Shown here: in pieces, positions 15,660 through 25,700 of the stretch
How the letters are laid out: every line of letters starts with the position of its first letter
Position numbering within the stretch: the first letter of the stretch is position 1
DNA from: JBEBVQ01 sp964636205
GTDB lineage: Bacteria; Bacteroidota; Bacteroidia; Chitinophagales; Chitinophagaceae
Length of the DNA stretch: 64,000 nt
Assembly: GCA_964636205.1 (NCBI GenBank)
Contig: CAZWPF010000001.1
Span: 1 to 64,000, forward strand
Direction of reading: 5' to 3'
Position numbers and translations under genes: made by a program
Notes under the pieces: generated by a model
Seen by the model: only the letters and a program-made list of their open reading frames with translations
Databases searched by the model: none
What the model was told of the DNA's origin: nothing

Positions 15660-17474
15660 ATGTCTGAAAATTATATTGTATCCGCACGTAAATATCGGCC
15701 GCAGACTTTTGATACTGTTGTTGGTCAGGAGCATATTACTACTACGTTAAAGAATGCTATACGCAATCAACAGTTAGCGCATGCCTTTCTTTTTTGTGGC
15801 CCCCGTGGCGTCGGTAAAACTACCTGCGCCCGGATATTGGCGCGTACAATTAATTGTGAGCAACCCACCTCAGATACAGAGGCATGTGGTACCTGCCGTA
15901 CTTGCAAGAGTTTTCAGGATAACACTTCCTTCAACATTTTCGAGCTCGATGCTGCCAGTAACAACTCAGTAGATGATATTCGAAATCTCACTGATCAGGT
16001 ACGTTTTGCGCCGCAGCAAGGAAAATACAAGATTTATATCATAGATGAGGTGCATATGCTTAGCTCTCAGGCTTTTAATGCGTTTTTAAAGACGCTCGAA
16101 GAGCCGCCCGCATATGCTATTTTTATTTTGGCTACTACCGAGAAGCATCGGATTCTACCGACTATCCTCAGTAGATGTCAAATCTTTGATTTTAAGCGTA
16201 TTACTACGGCGGATACCGTAGCTCATTTACAAGCTATTGTTACGAAGGAAGGAAAGAGCGCGGAAGAAGCAGCCTTGCATGTAATCGCACAAAAGAGCGA
16301 GGGTTGTATGCGGGATGCATTGTCCATGCTCGATCGAATTTCCGGATTTACCAATGGGGTGCTCACTTATGCGAATACAATGGAGCACCTGAATATGTTG
16401 GATTCGGAGTTTTATTTCGGACTTACCGACCAAATTCTAGCGCAGGATGTAAGTTCGGTTTTACTGACACTCGACGGGGTTCTGGATCGTGGTTTTGAAG
16501 GGGATGTAGTATTGGAGGGCTTGGCAGAACATATGCGCAACCTGCTATTATGCAAAGATGCACGGATGGCAAAATTGCTTGACGTACCTCAGTCGCACCA
16601 ACATTTATTTTACGAAAAAGCGAGGCAAGCTCCTCCTTCTTTTATATTGTCTGCATTGAACATCCTTCAGGAAGCAGGACTTTCCTATAAGTCTGCGACC
16701 AATAAGCGATTGCATGCAGAAATGTGTTTGATCAGACTTTGTTATCTGATGCAAGCCATTAAACCAAACGCCGAGGGGAGCGTTGAAAAAAAAAATCCTG
16801 ATTCCGTAGTTAAGCCGACCACGTCCCCAACTTCGGTTGTGCCACCTCCGGCACCACCGCAGGCGGCACTATCTCAACCGGCACCACCAAAAAATGTGTC
16901 AGCTCAACCGGCACCGCAATCACCTGCAACTCCGATAACCGAACCCCGGACGGCTCCGCAAAAGCTAGTGGCACCAACTCCTATTATGCCGGTCAAAGCA
17001 CCTGCAGATACACCTTCCAATGGACGTAGAATTTCCAGAAATTTGCTGGCCGACCTCGATAATTTATCCGTCTCAGCCGGCGAAATGCAGCAATTAGAAG
17101 AACTCAACGCAGAGCGGGTTAAAACCTTGTTTGAGGAATTCAGACAGCAAGCTAAGGAAGCAGGCAGGAGCGTTTTATACGCTCAACTTTCCATGATGGC
17201 AGTGGAATGGATTGAACCGGATGAAGTGCGAATCATTTCTCCCTCTGAAATCACCAATGAATACGCTCTGGACAATAGAAGTACATTGATTGAACATTTT
17301 AGTAAACACGCCGGTCGCGTAATTCGGGTCACGACCGAAGTGCGGATCGATACTTCCAGTCAGCCCGTAAAATCCAAAGTATTATCTAAGTCGGAGCTCT
17401 ACGAAGTGTTGGCGACTAAGAATCCTAATCTGGCTTATTTAAAAGAGCAACTGAATCTTCAGATTGAATATTAG
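15660..17474 (+). CDS. dnaX: DNA polymerase III subunits gamma/tau
   Basis: The clamp-loader ATPase of the replicative polymerase, 604 residues. Walker A GPRGVGKT is at 47-54. A four-cysteine zinc module follows (Cys66, 76, 79, 82), then DEVH at 129-132 and the SRC motif with Arg172. The ATPase and collar end near residue 370, followed by a proline-rich linker (about 390-450) and a tau-like C-terminal domain. A run of ten A residues at codons 376-379 would put a stop within 2-5 codons after slippage either way, so a shorter gamma form is likely. An in-frame TTG at 15648 is less likely as start. Confidence 0.95.
   Translation: MSENYIVSARKYRPQTFDTVVGQEHITTTLKNAIRNQQLAHAFLFCGPRGVGKTTCARILARTINCEQPTSDTEACGTCRTCKSFQDNTSFNIFELDAASNNSVDDIRNLTDQVRFAPQQGKYKIYIIDEVHMLSSQAFNAFLKTLEEPPAYAIFILATTEKHRILPTILSRCQIFDFKRITTADTVAHLQAIVTKEGKSAEEAALHVIAQKSEGCMRDALSMLDRISGFTNGVLTYANTMEHLNMLDSEFYFGLTDQILAQDVSSVLLTLDGVLDRGFEGDVVLEGLAEHMRNLLLCKDARMAKLLDVPQSHQHLFYEKARQAPPSFILSALNILQEAGLSYKSATNKRLHAEMCLIRLCYLMQAIKPNAEGSVEKKNPDSVVKPTTSPTSVVPPPAPPQAALSQPAPPKNVSAQPAPQSPATPITEPRTAPQKLVAPTPIMPVKAPADTPSNGRRISRNLLADLDNLSVSAGEMQQLEELNAERVKTLFEEFRQQAKEAGRSVLYAQLSMMAVEWIEPDEVRIISPSEITNEYALDNRSTLIEHFSKHAGRVIRVTTEVRIDTSSQPVKSKVLSKSELYEVLATKNPNLAYLKEQLNLQIEY
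16773..16795 (+). promoter_or_regulatory. Candidate programmed slippage site in dnaX
   Basis: Ten adenines (16786-16795) span codons 376-379 (GAA AAA AAA AAT) and contain the heptamer A AAA AAA in the right phase for -1 slippage. One extra A gives E-K-K-K-S-stop; one fewer A gives E-K-K-I-L-I-P-stop. The purine-rich GAGGGGAG at 16773-16780 lies just upstream, as the Shine-Dalgarno-like stimulator does in E. coli dnaX. The predicted short forms are 380 and 382 residues, keeping the ATPase and collar only. Confidence 0.7.
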
Positions 17475-17558
17475 CGGATGTCAGGAAACAGATTTTCATT
17501 TTTAGGTTTAACAAGTGCATTTTATATATTAGCGTTGTTATAAAAGAATGCAGCGCAC

Positions 17559-18980
17559 TTGATAAAGAATTTCCGCACCTGTTTTTTCATACTACTTGTA
17601 TTGATCTGTTGGCGATCAGTGGAGGTAGAAGCTCAGGTACCGGTAAATGATAGTTTTTCGGTCAGCGTAAGCGATCAAACTACCATCACCCTGATTCTTA
17701 TCACTGGAAATAAGCGAACTCGTCCGGAGATTATCAAGAGAGAAATGAGCGTTCGTTCCGGTCAGACCGTTGCAACTGACTCGCTCGGGTTTCTGGTAAA
17801 CCAAAATCAACTTCGAATTTTTAACATAGCTCTGTTCAATGAGGTTTTAATTGACACCATCAGAACCGGCGAGGGGACCATGTTCTGGCATGTGCAGGTG
17901 ACAGAGCGATGGTATATTTGGCCGGAGTTTTCCTTTGCCTTGGCAGATCGGAACTTCAATGTTTGGTGGACAGAGCAAAATCAGGATCTCCGCCGGGCCA
18001 ATATCGGAATGACTATTAAGGACCGAAATTTTAGGGGAAATAAAGAAGAGGCCGGAATCGCACTGCAAGTAGGTTATACGCAACAGTTTTCAGTGAACTA
18101 TGTCAGGCCATACGTCGATAAGAAACAGCGACATGGCTTTGGATTTTCAGTCCATACCGGCTACAACAACGAAGTATATTACAATACCGACAGTAATAAA
18201 TTGGCATTCGCCAAGACCAAGACAGAGCCAATCATTCGTCGCCTAGACGCGACCTTGTTTTACACCTACAGACCGGAGTACGCAACCCGCCATGTGATCC
18301 AGCTGGCCTATCGCAGTCATCATGTACACGACACCATTTTAGGACTTAATCCGGAATTCTATGAAAATGGAAGTCGCTCGCTTAGAATGGTCGAGTTGAG
18401 TTACCGATTTGAAATCAACGGTGTAGACAATTGGAATTATCCACTGGTTGGACACAAAATGGTGTCGAGTACCCTAATACGTACCGGCATCAATGGTATG
18501 AGCTTTCAATATCGAACTAATTTGGAAGCCGCTTTTTTTAAGAATATTTGGGGGAAATGGTACGGTTCCACAATTTTCAGAGGACAAGCAGGGATCCCCG
18601 AGCGGCAACCCTACGTACTACGCGCGGGAATGGGTTCCAATTCCGACTATTTGAGAGGGTATGAATACTATGTGATCGATGGGGCACATTTCGGACTAAT
18701 TCGACTCAATCTTAAAAGGGAGTTGGTCAATAAGAAGTTGCGGAATTTGCCTATTCCCTACCTTAGGACTATCCCGATTCGGATTTACCCAAAGGTGTTT
18801 GCAGATGCAGGTTATGTGGAGAATTCATTCCCCCGAAATAGCTTTTTGAACAATCGGTTCCTGTACTCCGCCGGAATAGGGTTGGACATTATTACAGCTT
18901 ATGATATGAAATTTCGTTTAGAATACACTTGGAACCATCTGCAACAGCGTGGATTTTATTTCCATACTAAGAGTGAGTAG
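17559..18980 (+). CDS. BamA/TamA-like outer-membrane barrel protein with one POTRA domain
   Basis: A predicted outer-membrane protein of 473 residues, starting at a TTG; an upstream ATG in another frame stops after four codons. The signal peptide ends near VEVEAQ. Residues ~40-120 look like a single POTRA domain (TLILITGNKRTRPEIIKREM, LFNEVLIDT). The rest alternates as a beta barrel, with the Omp85-type RGYEYY motif near residue 369 and a C-terminal strand block. True BamA has five POTRA domains, so this is a shorter relative whose substrate is unknown. The gene follows dnaX by 84 bases. Confidence 0.8.
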   Translation: MIKNFRTCFFILLVLICWRSVEVEAQVPVNDSFSVSVSDQTTITLILITGNKRTRPEIIKREMSVRSGQTVATDSLGFLVNQNQLRIFNIALFNEVLIDTIRTGEGTMFWHVQVTERWYIWPEFSFALADRNFNVWWTEQNQDLRRANIGMTIKDRNFRGNKEEAGIALQVGYTQQFSVNYVRPYVDKKQRHGFGFSVHTGYNNEVYYNTDSNKLAFAKTKTEPIIRRLDATLFYTYRPEYATRHVIQLAYRSHHVHDTILGLNPEFYENGSRSLRMVELSYRFEINGVDNWNYPLVGHKMVSSTLIRTGINGMSFQYRTNLEAAFFKNIWGKWYGSTIFRGQAGIPERQPYVLRAGMGSNSDYLRGYEYYVIDGAHFGLIRLNLKRELVNKKLRNLPIPYLRTIPIRIYPKVFADAGYVENSFPRNSFLNNRFLYSAGIGLDIITAYDMKFRLEYTWNHLQQRGFYFHTKSE

Positions 18981-19112
18981 AACGAATATATTGACTATTG
19001 TAAAAAGTGTTCGATGGCAGTATTTTTGAGGTCTATTTGATTCTGATATTTCAAAATCATAGCTTAGTGTCATCAAAAGCTTTGGTTGCTAATCATTTTA
19101 AAATAAGAAAAC

Positions 19113-19922
19113 ATGTTCAGGAATATTACTTTATACGCGGCAATGTCTCTTTGCCTATTCGGAGCTTCTTGCAAAAAGGATGGAGATGGTGGAGGTTTGA
19201 ATATATTCACCCTGGAAGATGAAAAGACGCTAGGTCTCCAGACAAAGGCACAGATAGAGCAGGATCCCGAACAGTTTCCTTTGCTTTCCAGATCCGCTTA
19301 TCCTCAGGCATATGCTTATCTCGATGCCATGAAAAATGATTTATTAAGTAGTGGTAAGCTGACCCATCGGAACGACTTTGCCTGGGAAATTTATATTGTC
19401 CGTAAGGACGATGTACTCAATGCATTTTGTACACCCGGCGGATATATTTACATCTATACCGGATTAATCAAGTATTTGGATAGTAAATCGGCATTGGCCG
19501 GAGTAATGGGGCATGAAATGGCACATGCAGACAGGCGACATGCAACCAAGCAAATGACCAAGGCGTATGGTATGCAAACCTTGATGGATGTTGTATTAGG
19601 CAATAATCAAGGATTGGTTACGCAGATTACTTCTGAGTTGATCAATCTTAAATTCAGCCGTACGGACGAAACCGATGCAGACAATTATTCAGTTACCTTT
19701 CTCTGTCCTACTAAATACAGGGCGAGTGGCGCTGCAGACTTTTTTGAAAAGATTGAAAAAGATGGTGGGAGCGGAGTGCCTGCTTTCCTGAGCACGCACC
19801 CAAGTCCGGAAAACAGAGTTTCCAATATCCATGGAGAAGCAGCTAAGCAAGGGTGTTCAACTACGATTAGTAGTACCGAAGACGTGGACGGTTATCAGAC
19901 ATTTAAGCAGTCCCTGCCTTAA
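19113..19922 (+). CDS. M48 family metalloprotease lipoprotein
   Basis: A membrane-attached zinc protease of 269 residues. The lipobox FGASC places the lipidated cysteine at Cys20, after a short signal peptide. The HEMAH motif at 134-138 supplies two zinc ligands and the catalytic glutamate. Glu186 in RTDETDAD matches the third ligand position of M48 enzymes. The protein ends with the STHPSPENRVSN block typical of the BepA/LoiP group, which handles outer-membrane protein quality control. A C-terminal TPR region is absent, so it is a minimal catalytic version. It is probably anchored to the periplasmic face of a membrane. Confidence 0.92.
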   Translation: MFRNITLYAAMSLCLFGASCKKDGDGGGLNIFTLEDEKTLGLQTKAQIEQDPEQFPLLSRSAYPQAYAYLDAMKNDLLSSGKLTHRNDFAWEIYIVRKDDVLNAFCTPGGYIYIYTGLIKYLDSKSALAGVMGHEMAHADRRHATKQMTKAYGMQTLMDVVLGNNQGLVTQITSELINLKFSRTDETDADNYSVTFLCPTKYRASGAADFFEKIEKDGGSGVPAFLSTHPSPENRVSNIHGEAAKQGCSTTISSTEDVDGYQTFKQSLP

Positions 19923-19942
19923 GTATTTAACCAATACAATTA

Positions 19943-19977
19943 AAAACGCCAATTCTATCATAGAGAATTGGCGTTTT
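19943..19977. terminator. Bidirectional terminator between the M48 gene and ostA-like gene
   Basis: A 14-bp perfect inverted repeat (19943-19956 with 19964-19977) has the GC core ACGCC/GGCGT and AAAA/TTTT ends, with a 7-base loop. It lies between convergent genes and has a T run on each outgoing strand. Confidence 0.88.
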
Positions 19978-19995
19978 CTTTTAATCTCTAATGAT

Positions 19996-21708
19996 TTAAT
20001 CAAACAATTCTTCTTTAGTTTTTGGTCTGAGATCAGGATGCCAGCGGAAGCGGCTTAGTTTAAGCGATTTGATATCTACCTGATCCAGCGGGGTCATGGA
20101 TTGTTTTAAATTCCGTTCAAAGATGATGCGCGAAATTTTTTGGTGGTTGAATAAAATTTTCATCCGCTCACTGGTAGATTGATTCACGCCAAGATAGGCT
20201 CCGTCATCGTCTGTCGAATAATATATATTTTCGGCATCCGGCCAAACCACCATTTCCTTTATTGCATTGTTTTCAAAATAAGCAATGAGTCGCCTTCCTT
20301 GAATCTGGTCGAACATACCGGCTTTATCCGGTCCCGATTGCCCTACAATCAGCGCCTTATTCGGTACATACATTTTGTTCAATACCCCACTGTCGGTATA
20401 GAGATAGATGGTATCGCCCGTAATCTGACTGTTACGAGACCATAGGATCGGATCGCCGATCATGCGCATGACAGAATCTTTTTGGGAATAACTGATACTA
20501 TCACATTTGCCCTGCATGGAATCGGAGTAAATCCGAACATTGTAATATCCGATGAAATAACGTAGATCTGAACTGTCGACCTTGGAAGAGTCGGCAGCAT
20601 TTTCCAGAGTTCCTAAATGTGAAATTAAAGATTGGGTTGAGTCGGTAGAAGTTAGGGAATCGTTTTTTACAATTGGAGCAACTGCACCCAGACTGGTATC
20701 CGGAGGGATGGGAGCGGCATAGAAAGTATCGGCGCGGATAAAAATACTATCGTTACCATTCATTTTTTTCATTACAGGCTTGATAGTTGCCATCAGTTCC
20801 TGAGTAATTTCGCTGTACCTGGCGAAGCCGCTATATAAAGTCGTTTCCTGAGAAGTATCGATAGCGATTACATTTCCATAAGCCAGGCCCAAACCGGTAG
20901 TCCGATCATAATCTAAAGTATCCGCTTCAATGTATTGAGCTTCGTTTTCTATTGAAGAACGATCAATGAAATACCCTTTTTCGTTCTGACTATCCCAGGT
21001 GCCATTTTTGGTGCGCAGCTCCGATTTATCATTGATTACAATCGACGGACCGTAGAATACAACAACTTTGGTATTGGTATTATAACCAAGATCGTCGGAA
21101 GTGACGGTGTATTGGGGATCTTTAATATGCACATCTCCCGTAAACCTGGTGTCTTTGGTAATGGCATTGTACCAACCGTAGATACTATTGACTATCGTGG
21201 AATCGCTTTTAAGAACACCATGGTCGTCATAGGTACCAATCCGAGTGGCGGTATTGTAATTTAATGTTTCGCACCAGAGGTGGTCTTTACCATCGGTGAG
21301 ACTGACATTCCCCTTTAAAAAGGCATGTCGGTTACCCCCCGTATATTTAAGATAGTCGCTTTTAACTTCTGTGCCCTGCGGTTGAATGATATGCACGTTG
21401 CCAAAGGCCTCTACGCTGTTAATATCCGCTCTGAGGTAGGCGCTGTCGCAGTACATCAATGTTCCCTCATGTTCTAATTCCACATCGCCGATCAGCTTAT
21501 CCATTTCGCCCGTGTCGGTAGCAATATGGACACCGTAACCGGAGCGGATAATATTTACTGGGACGGTACCGGATGAATCTTGTGCCGATGTGTTGTTCAG
21601 GGAAAACAAGACACAGACGATCAACAGAGAGATCCTATGTATAGAATGGTGCAAAATGTTCGGACTGATAATTTTTTTATTGCTTTTTCCTGCCAAAGAT
21701 AGTGACAT
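19996..21708 (-). CDS. OstA-like (LptA-superfamily) periplasmic protein
   Basis: A 570-residue protein. The N terminus is basic, followed by a hydrophobic signal segment and a TSAQ cleavage site near residue 43. The body is a repetitive beta structure with the OstA/LptA pattern (LIGDVELEHEGTLMYCDSAYL, EAFGNVHI, YLKYTGGNRHAFLKGNVSL), as in proteins that carry lipopolysaccharide across the periplasm. It is three times longer than E. coli LptA, which is usual in Bacteroidota. The open frame extends to 21801, but I chose the ATG at 21708; a TTG at 21654 would also give a signal peptide. It overlaps the end of the MCE gene by 32 bases. Confidence 0.85.
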   Translation of the reverse strand: MSLSLAGKSNKKIISPNILHHSIHRISLLIVCVLFSLNNTSAQDSSGTVPVNIIRSGYGVHIATDTGEMDKLIGDVELEHEGTLMYCDSAYLRADINSVEAFGNVHIIQPQGTEVKSDYLKYTGGNRHAFLKGNVSLTDGKDHLWCETLNYNTATRIGTYDDHGVLKSDSTIVNSIYGWYNAITKDTRFTGDVHIKDPQYTVTSDDLGYNTNTKVVVFYGPSIVINDKSELRTKNGTWDSQNEKGYFIDRSSIENEAQYIEADTLDYDRTTGLGLAYGNVIAIDTSQETTLYSGFARYSEITQELMATIKPVMKKMNGNDSIFIRADTFYAAPIPPDTSLGAVAPIVKNDSLTSTDSTQSLISHLGTLENAADSSKVDSSDLRYFIGYYNVRIYSDSMQGKCDSISYSQKDSVMRMIGDPILWSRNSQITGDTIYLYTDSGVLNKMYVPNKALIVGQSGPDKAGMFDQIQGRRLIAYFENNAIKEMVVWPDAENIYYSTDDDGAYLGVNQSTSERMKILFNHQKISRIIFERNLKQSMTPLDQVDIKSLKLSRFRWHPDLRPKTKEELFD

Positions 21709-22618
21709 TGATATAGCGTGTAGGATGCGCCTCAATATCTGCAAGCAAGCTTTGCAAGGATGAAAGTGCATTGGTAAAATCAACATAAAGTTGTTTATCA
21801 TTAAATGCCATACCTACGGAACCTTCACCGTTATTAATTTTAGTCAGCACCCCGTTCAGTTGCGCAGATGCAGATCTCAATTCCCGAATAGTTTCTTCGA
21901 GCGGAGCATTTTTCAATTGCTCTGTAGTTGCGGCGGCGTTGTCCAGAACCTGATCAATACTCTCGCTATTTTTTGCAATATTACCGGTAATCTCATCGAT
22001 ATTTCTGATCATCGATGCCATATGGTCACTTTCACGGTTTAGTTTTTCGGAAAGTGCAGCGAAATGTTGCATGGTAATATTGAGAGATGCTATGCTCGAA
22101 CTGAGATTTTTTCTGGTATCCTCATTCAACATATTATCTACCCCAACCAGTACGGAATCTAAAACCTGTACTACATTTCTTACATCGGATATTAAAGGAG
22201 AAATTTCGTGTGAAATATTATCGATAATCCCGGCTTCAACATCTGTGGTTATGGTTTCGCCACCAGCGATAAATCCCGAACTCTCGCCAAGTTCGAGTTG
22301 AATAGCTTTGGTACCTAAAAGATCCAAGGAGATCATCCTGGCCACAGTGCCTTGAGGAAGTTGCACTTTTTTTGGAATGGTCAGCACCACTTCTACCCTA
22401 TTATTATCCAGGCGAATAGTGTTTACTTTCCCGACATTTACCCCCTTAATTTGCACCGGAGCCGAAGGTTGTAGTCCCTGCACCCCTTCGTAATAAGCTA
22501 AGTATTCGTTCTCACCCGAGAATAGGTTTGACCCTTTAAGGAACCAAAAACCCGCGAATAGTACGAGGACTGAAATAGCTACCAGCAAACCAATTCTTGC
22601 TTCTTTTGAGAACTTCAT
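21677..22618 (-). CDS. MCE/MlaD family protein
   Basis: A lipid-transport substrate-binding protein of 313 residues, anchored by one N-terminal membrane helix (about 9-27). The MCE domain follows at about 35-115 (YYEGVQGLQPSAPVQIKGVNVGKV). The C-terminal two-thirds is a long helical or coiled-coil region ending in GRKKQ. MCE proteins form hexameric rings that pass phospholipids between membranes. No MlaE or MlaF partner is in the window. It lies on the same strand as, and overlaps, the OstA-like gene, which suggests coupled expression and a shared envelope role. Confidence 0.9.
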   Translation of the reverse strand: MKFSKEARIGLLVAISVLVLFAGFWFLKGSNLFSGENEYLAYYEGVQGLQPSAPVQIKGVNVGKVNTIRLDNNRVEVVLTIPKKVQLPQGTVARMISLDLLGTKAIQLELGESSGFIAGGETITTDVEAGIIDNISHEISPLISDVRNVVQVLDSVLVGVDNMLNEDTRKNLSSSIASLNITMQHFAALSEKLNRESDHMASMIRNIDEITGNIAKNSESIDQVLDNAAATTEQLKNAPLEETIRELRSASAQLNGVLTKINNGEGSVGMAFNDKQLYVDFTNALSSLQSLLADIEAHPTRYINVTIFGRKKQ

Positions 22619-22731
22619 GTGTTATTTCTATTTTTTACTGAGACCAAATTGAACTTCAGATTATTCAGATCGATGCTACCCGGTGTAAATTTCTAAATTA
22701 TTTTTCGGTAATCTTTATTTTAAAATAGCTA

Positions 22732-25700
22732 TTAAAAGTCTGTGCCAATTGAGAAATACCAAATCGGCTTCCGACGTCCTTCTATATTCCAAGCCGCATC
22801 TAATCTTAGGAAATAGCCAAAGAGCATTGTTCTCAAACCGGTTCCATATCCGACAGCCATTCCGCCTGTACCAGGTACTTTAAGCTCCATAGTTACATTG
22901 GGTGCTTGTTGGTCGGGACCAAATCGATAGGTATTGCTGGTGTTTTCTGAATTGGGTAATAATCCGTGCCAAGCCGATCCCATATCGATAAAAGGTACTA
23001 ACTGCATATGACGCAAAATCGCAGACTGTACATGATTTCTCGCAAAAGTGGTTACTAACGGCAATCGTAATTCCCCATTAAACACAGCATATGTACTTCC
23101 ATTACGTGCATTTTGCTGATAACCCCTCATATTTGTAGCCAATGCTTGAAAAGCAAACTTTCCGTCGCTGGGTGGCGGTGAGTTCTGATTGAATTTTGGC
23201 GCCATCCAATTGTCTACACCTCCCAAATAATAAAGGATTTTTTGATCTCCGGCAGAATGCGCTGCTGCTACTCTCGTTGCTACAATAAAATGCTTATAAA
23301 TTTTATGGTAATACCTGAAATCAGTGCCAAAATTATAAAATCCCCCGTTGCCATTGGAGAGTTTATACATGTATTCGGCAAAGAACTTATATCTGTACCC
23401 CTCTGTAATGTTAAGCGTAGGGCTGTTGCTATTGTCAAATATGAATTCTGCCCGACTCATTGCCCAATATTGATGATCACGGGGCAGGTATTCCAAACTC
23501 AAAGCGTCTTGTGCTTTAAAGTCCAGGACATCCTGTCTTACACCCATATGCATCCTTATACTTCGGATCCTGTCGAAAGGATATGAAGCCGATCCCTGGA
23601 TCATATTGGTCGCATTCTTACCCAAATACTCGCGGGTGAACAAGGGTATTCCACTTCCGGCATCGATAAATGTAACAGGAACGGTGTAAGTCTGCTGGTT
23701 TCTTAAAAACAATAATCCCCAATCTACTCTCCTCGTAAAGTTTTCATATTGAAGGAAATAAGAAACTCCAGAGAAGGTCACCGGTAGCCTAATCCCACCA
23801 GTAAAACGGTGATTTTCCATGACATCGTTCAAGCTGACAGAGAGTAAGCCCCCTAAAGCAGGGTTGGAAAAATTCCCCGGTGTCTGCTGTACCGATTGGT
23901 ATTTCATGAACAGAATACTGTTATCGAGACGAACAGTAAAGAAATCTGGTTTTAAACTCAAACGATACGGCTGCGCCCTCATTTTAATATAGGTGCTATC
24001 GATCTCAGTTGTGGATGAGTTGGAAAATTCTTCCGGAGCAGCTTTTTCGATGACAGCTATTTCTTCAGCATCTTTTACTTGCTCCTGACTTTCGGCCGGG
24101 GCATCGCTAAATTCTGTGCGGAATGCTGTCCCTTGCTTTAAGATGGATCCGGTTTCCTGTTTAGACGGCCGACTAGTATTGATTTGTGGCGCCCGGATTA
24201 TTCTCGAAGGACTCACTGCCCGGGTTTGCTCCTGCGATAAGGTGGTAGGTTGCGGAACGACCGGATCTATATTTTTCCCCGGAATTACCAGAGGTCTAAA
24301 ATAGATTTTCAAAGAATTCCCTTCTTTAATCACATCTGCTACTTGATTACTCGCGGGGTTGTACTGGTGACTGATTATATCACTGAAATAGTTGGTGACG
24401 GGAACAGCGTAGGCCGAGTCTCTATTTTGTTGATCTCTCCCAAATACCACAACATATTTGTTACGTACCCCATTGGCATCATATAGGAATGCGAAATTGT
24501 CGCTGCCGTATTGGATTGGCTGCGTGATATTTCCGGTTTTGAAGTCGGAACAGCGCAATAACTGAGTGCTTTTTGTTTTGGTATTGTAAAAATAAGCTTG
24601 CAACGGACCTACAGGTAATTCGTTGATACCGATAGGAACATCTATAGATGGTTCGGGGCGATTCGATAAAAATATGATCCCTTTTCTGGATCCACCGCTT
24701 ACAAACCAAGGCTGCATATCGTCCCAGGCGTCGTTGGTGATATTATTCATTCGGGAACCCCGAATGGTAAACTCGTAAAGATCAGACTGACTTCTTCTTA
24801 TTGCTGAAAAAATAAGTTTTCTGTCATCTTCAGTAAAACTAATTCCCGTTAGGCGGTCGAAACGGCGGTCAGGAATAGTATAGTTCTCAATTCTGGCTTT
24901 TAGCGAATTGTAAATTCTTAATTTGGTTTTAGTGCCCTGGCGATAAAGGATCGCCAGTTTGTAGCCATTATTCGACCAAGCTAAAAGTGGATAGTCCGGA
25001 TCCGGTAATTTTTCGTTATGGTTTTTCTGCCCGCCGCTTAAAATCACCGCTCTGGTTTGCTCATCTTTAGTCTTATGTAAATAGACATTGTATTCTCCCT
25101 CTTTCCATACTACATACGCAACGTCACTTCCTTTTGGAGATACCCTTACACTACGCAGCACACTGTTATCGAGTGGAATCGGAATCTCTAATATTTGATA
25201 ATTGCTATCAGCTACCTGGTGGATTAAGGAGTCGGCACTGTAAACCCGCTTATAATAATTGACGCAGGAATCATAAGTCTGTTTAGCGGTTTGACCCAAG
25301 GTTAGTTTAACCCCTTGGTTCAGACTGCTTTTTAATTCCATGGCATATAGCAGGTTTTTCATTGCGTTATCGCCATAAGTATCGGAAATATATTTCCAGA
25401 AGGCCTTACCAGCGATTTCAGGATTTATTTCTGCCAGTTCGTGAAAATTCTTTTCGGGATTTCCACCCACTAAATTCTTCCATTCGCTGTCGGTACGACT
25501 ATCCCATCCATCCACCAAATAAGATACAAACCCTTCGGTAGTCCAGACTGGCAGATTTAGCAGAACGGCATTTTTAACCATCTCTCTGAAATTCTCCCCG
25601 AAGAGCATTCGCTGAAGAATGACCTTACTCATACCCGCGCGCAACTGCCGCCTTAAATCTGAATGAACGCCGGTAAAATATACGACTAACCGGTCTCCGG

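Noticed and set aside
19007..19222. A 71-codon frame upstream of and overlapping the M48 protease gene.
   Set aside because: It overlaps the M48 signal peptide and lipobox region in another frame, and its translation has no recognisable features.
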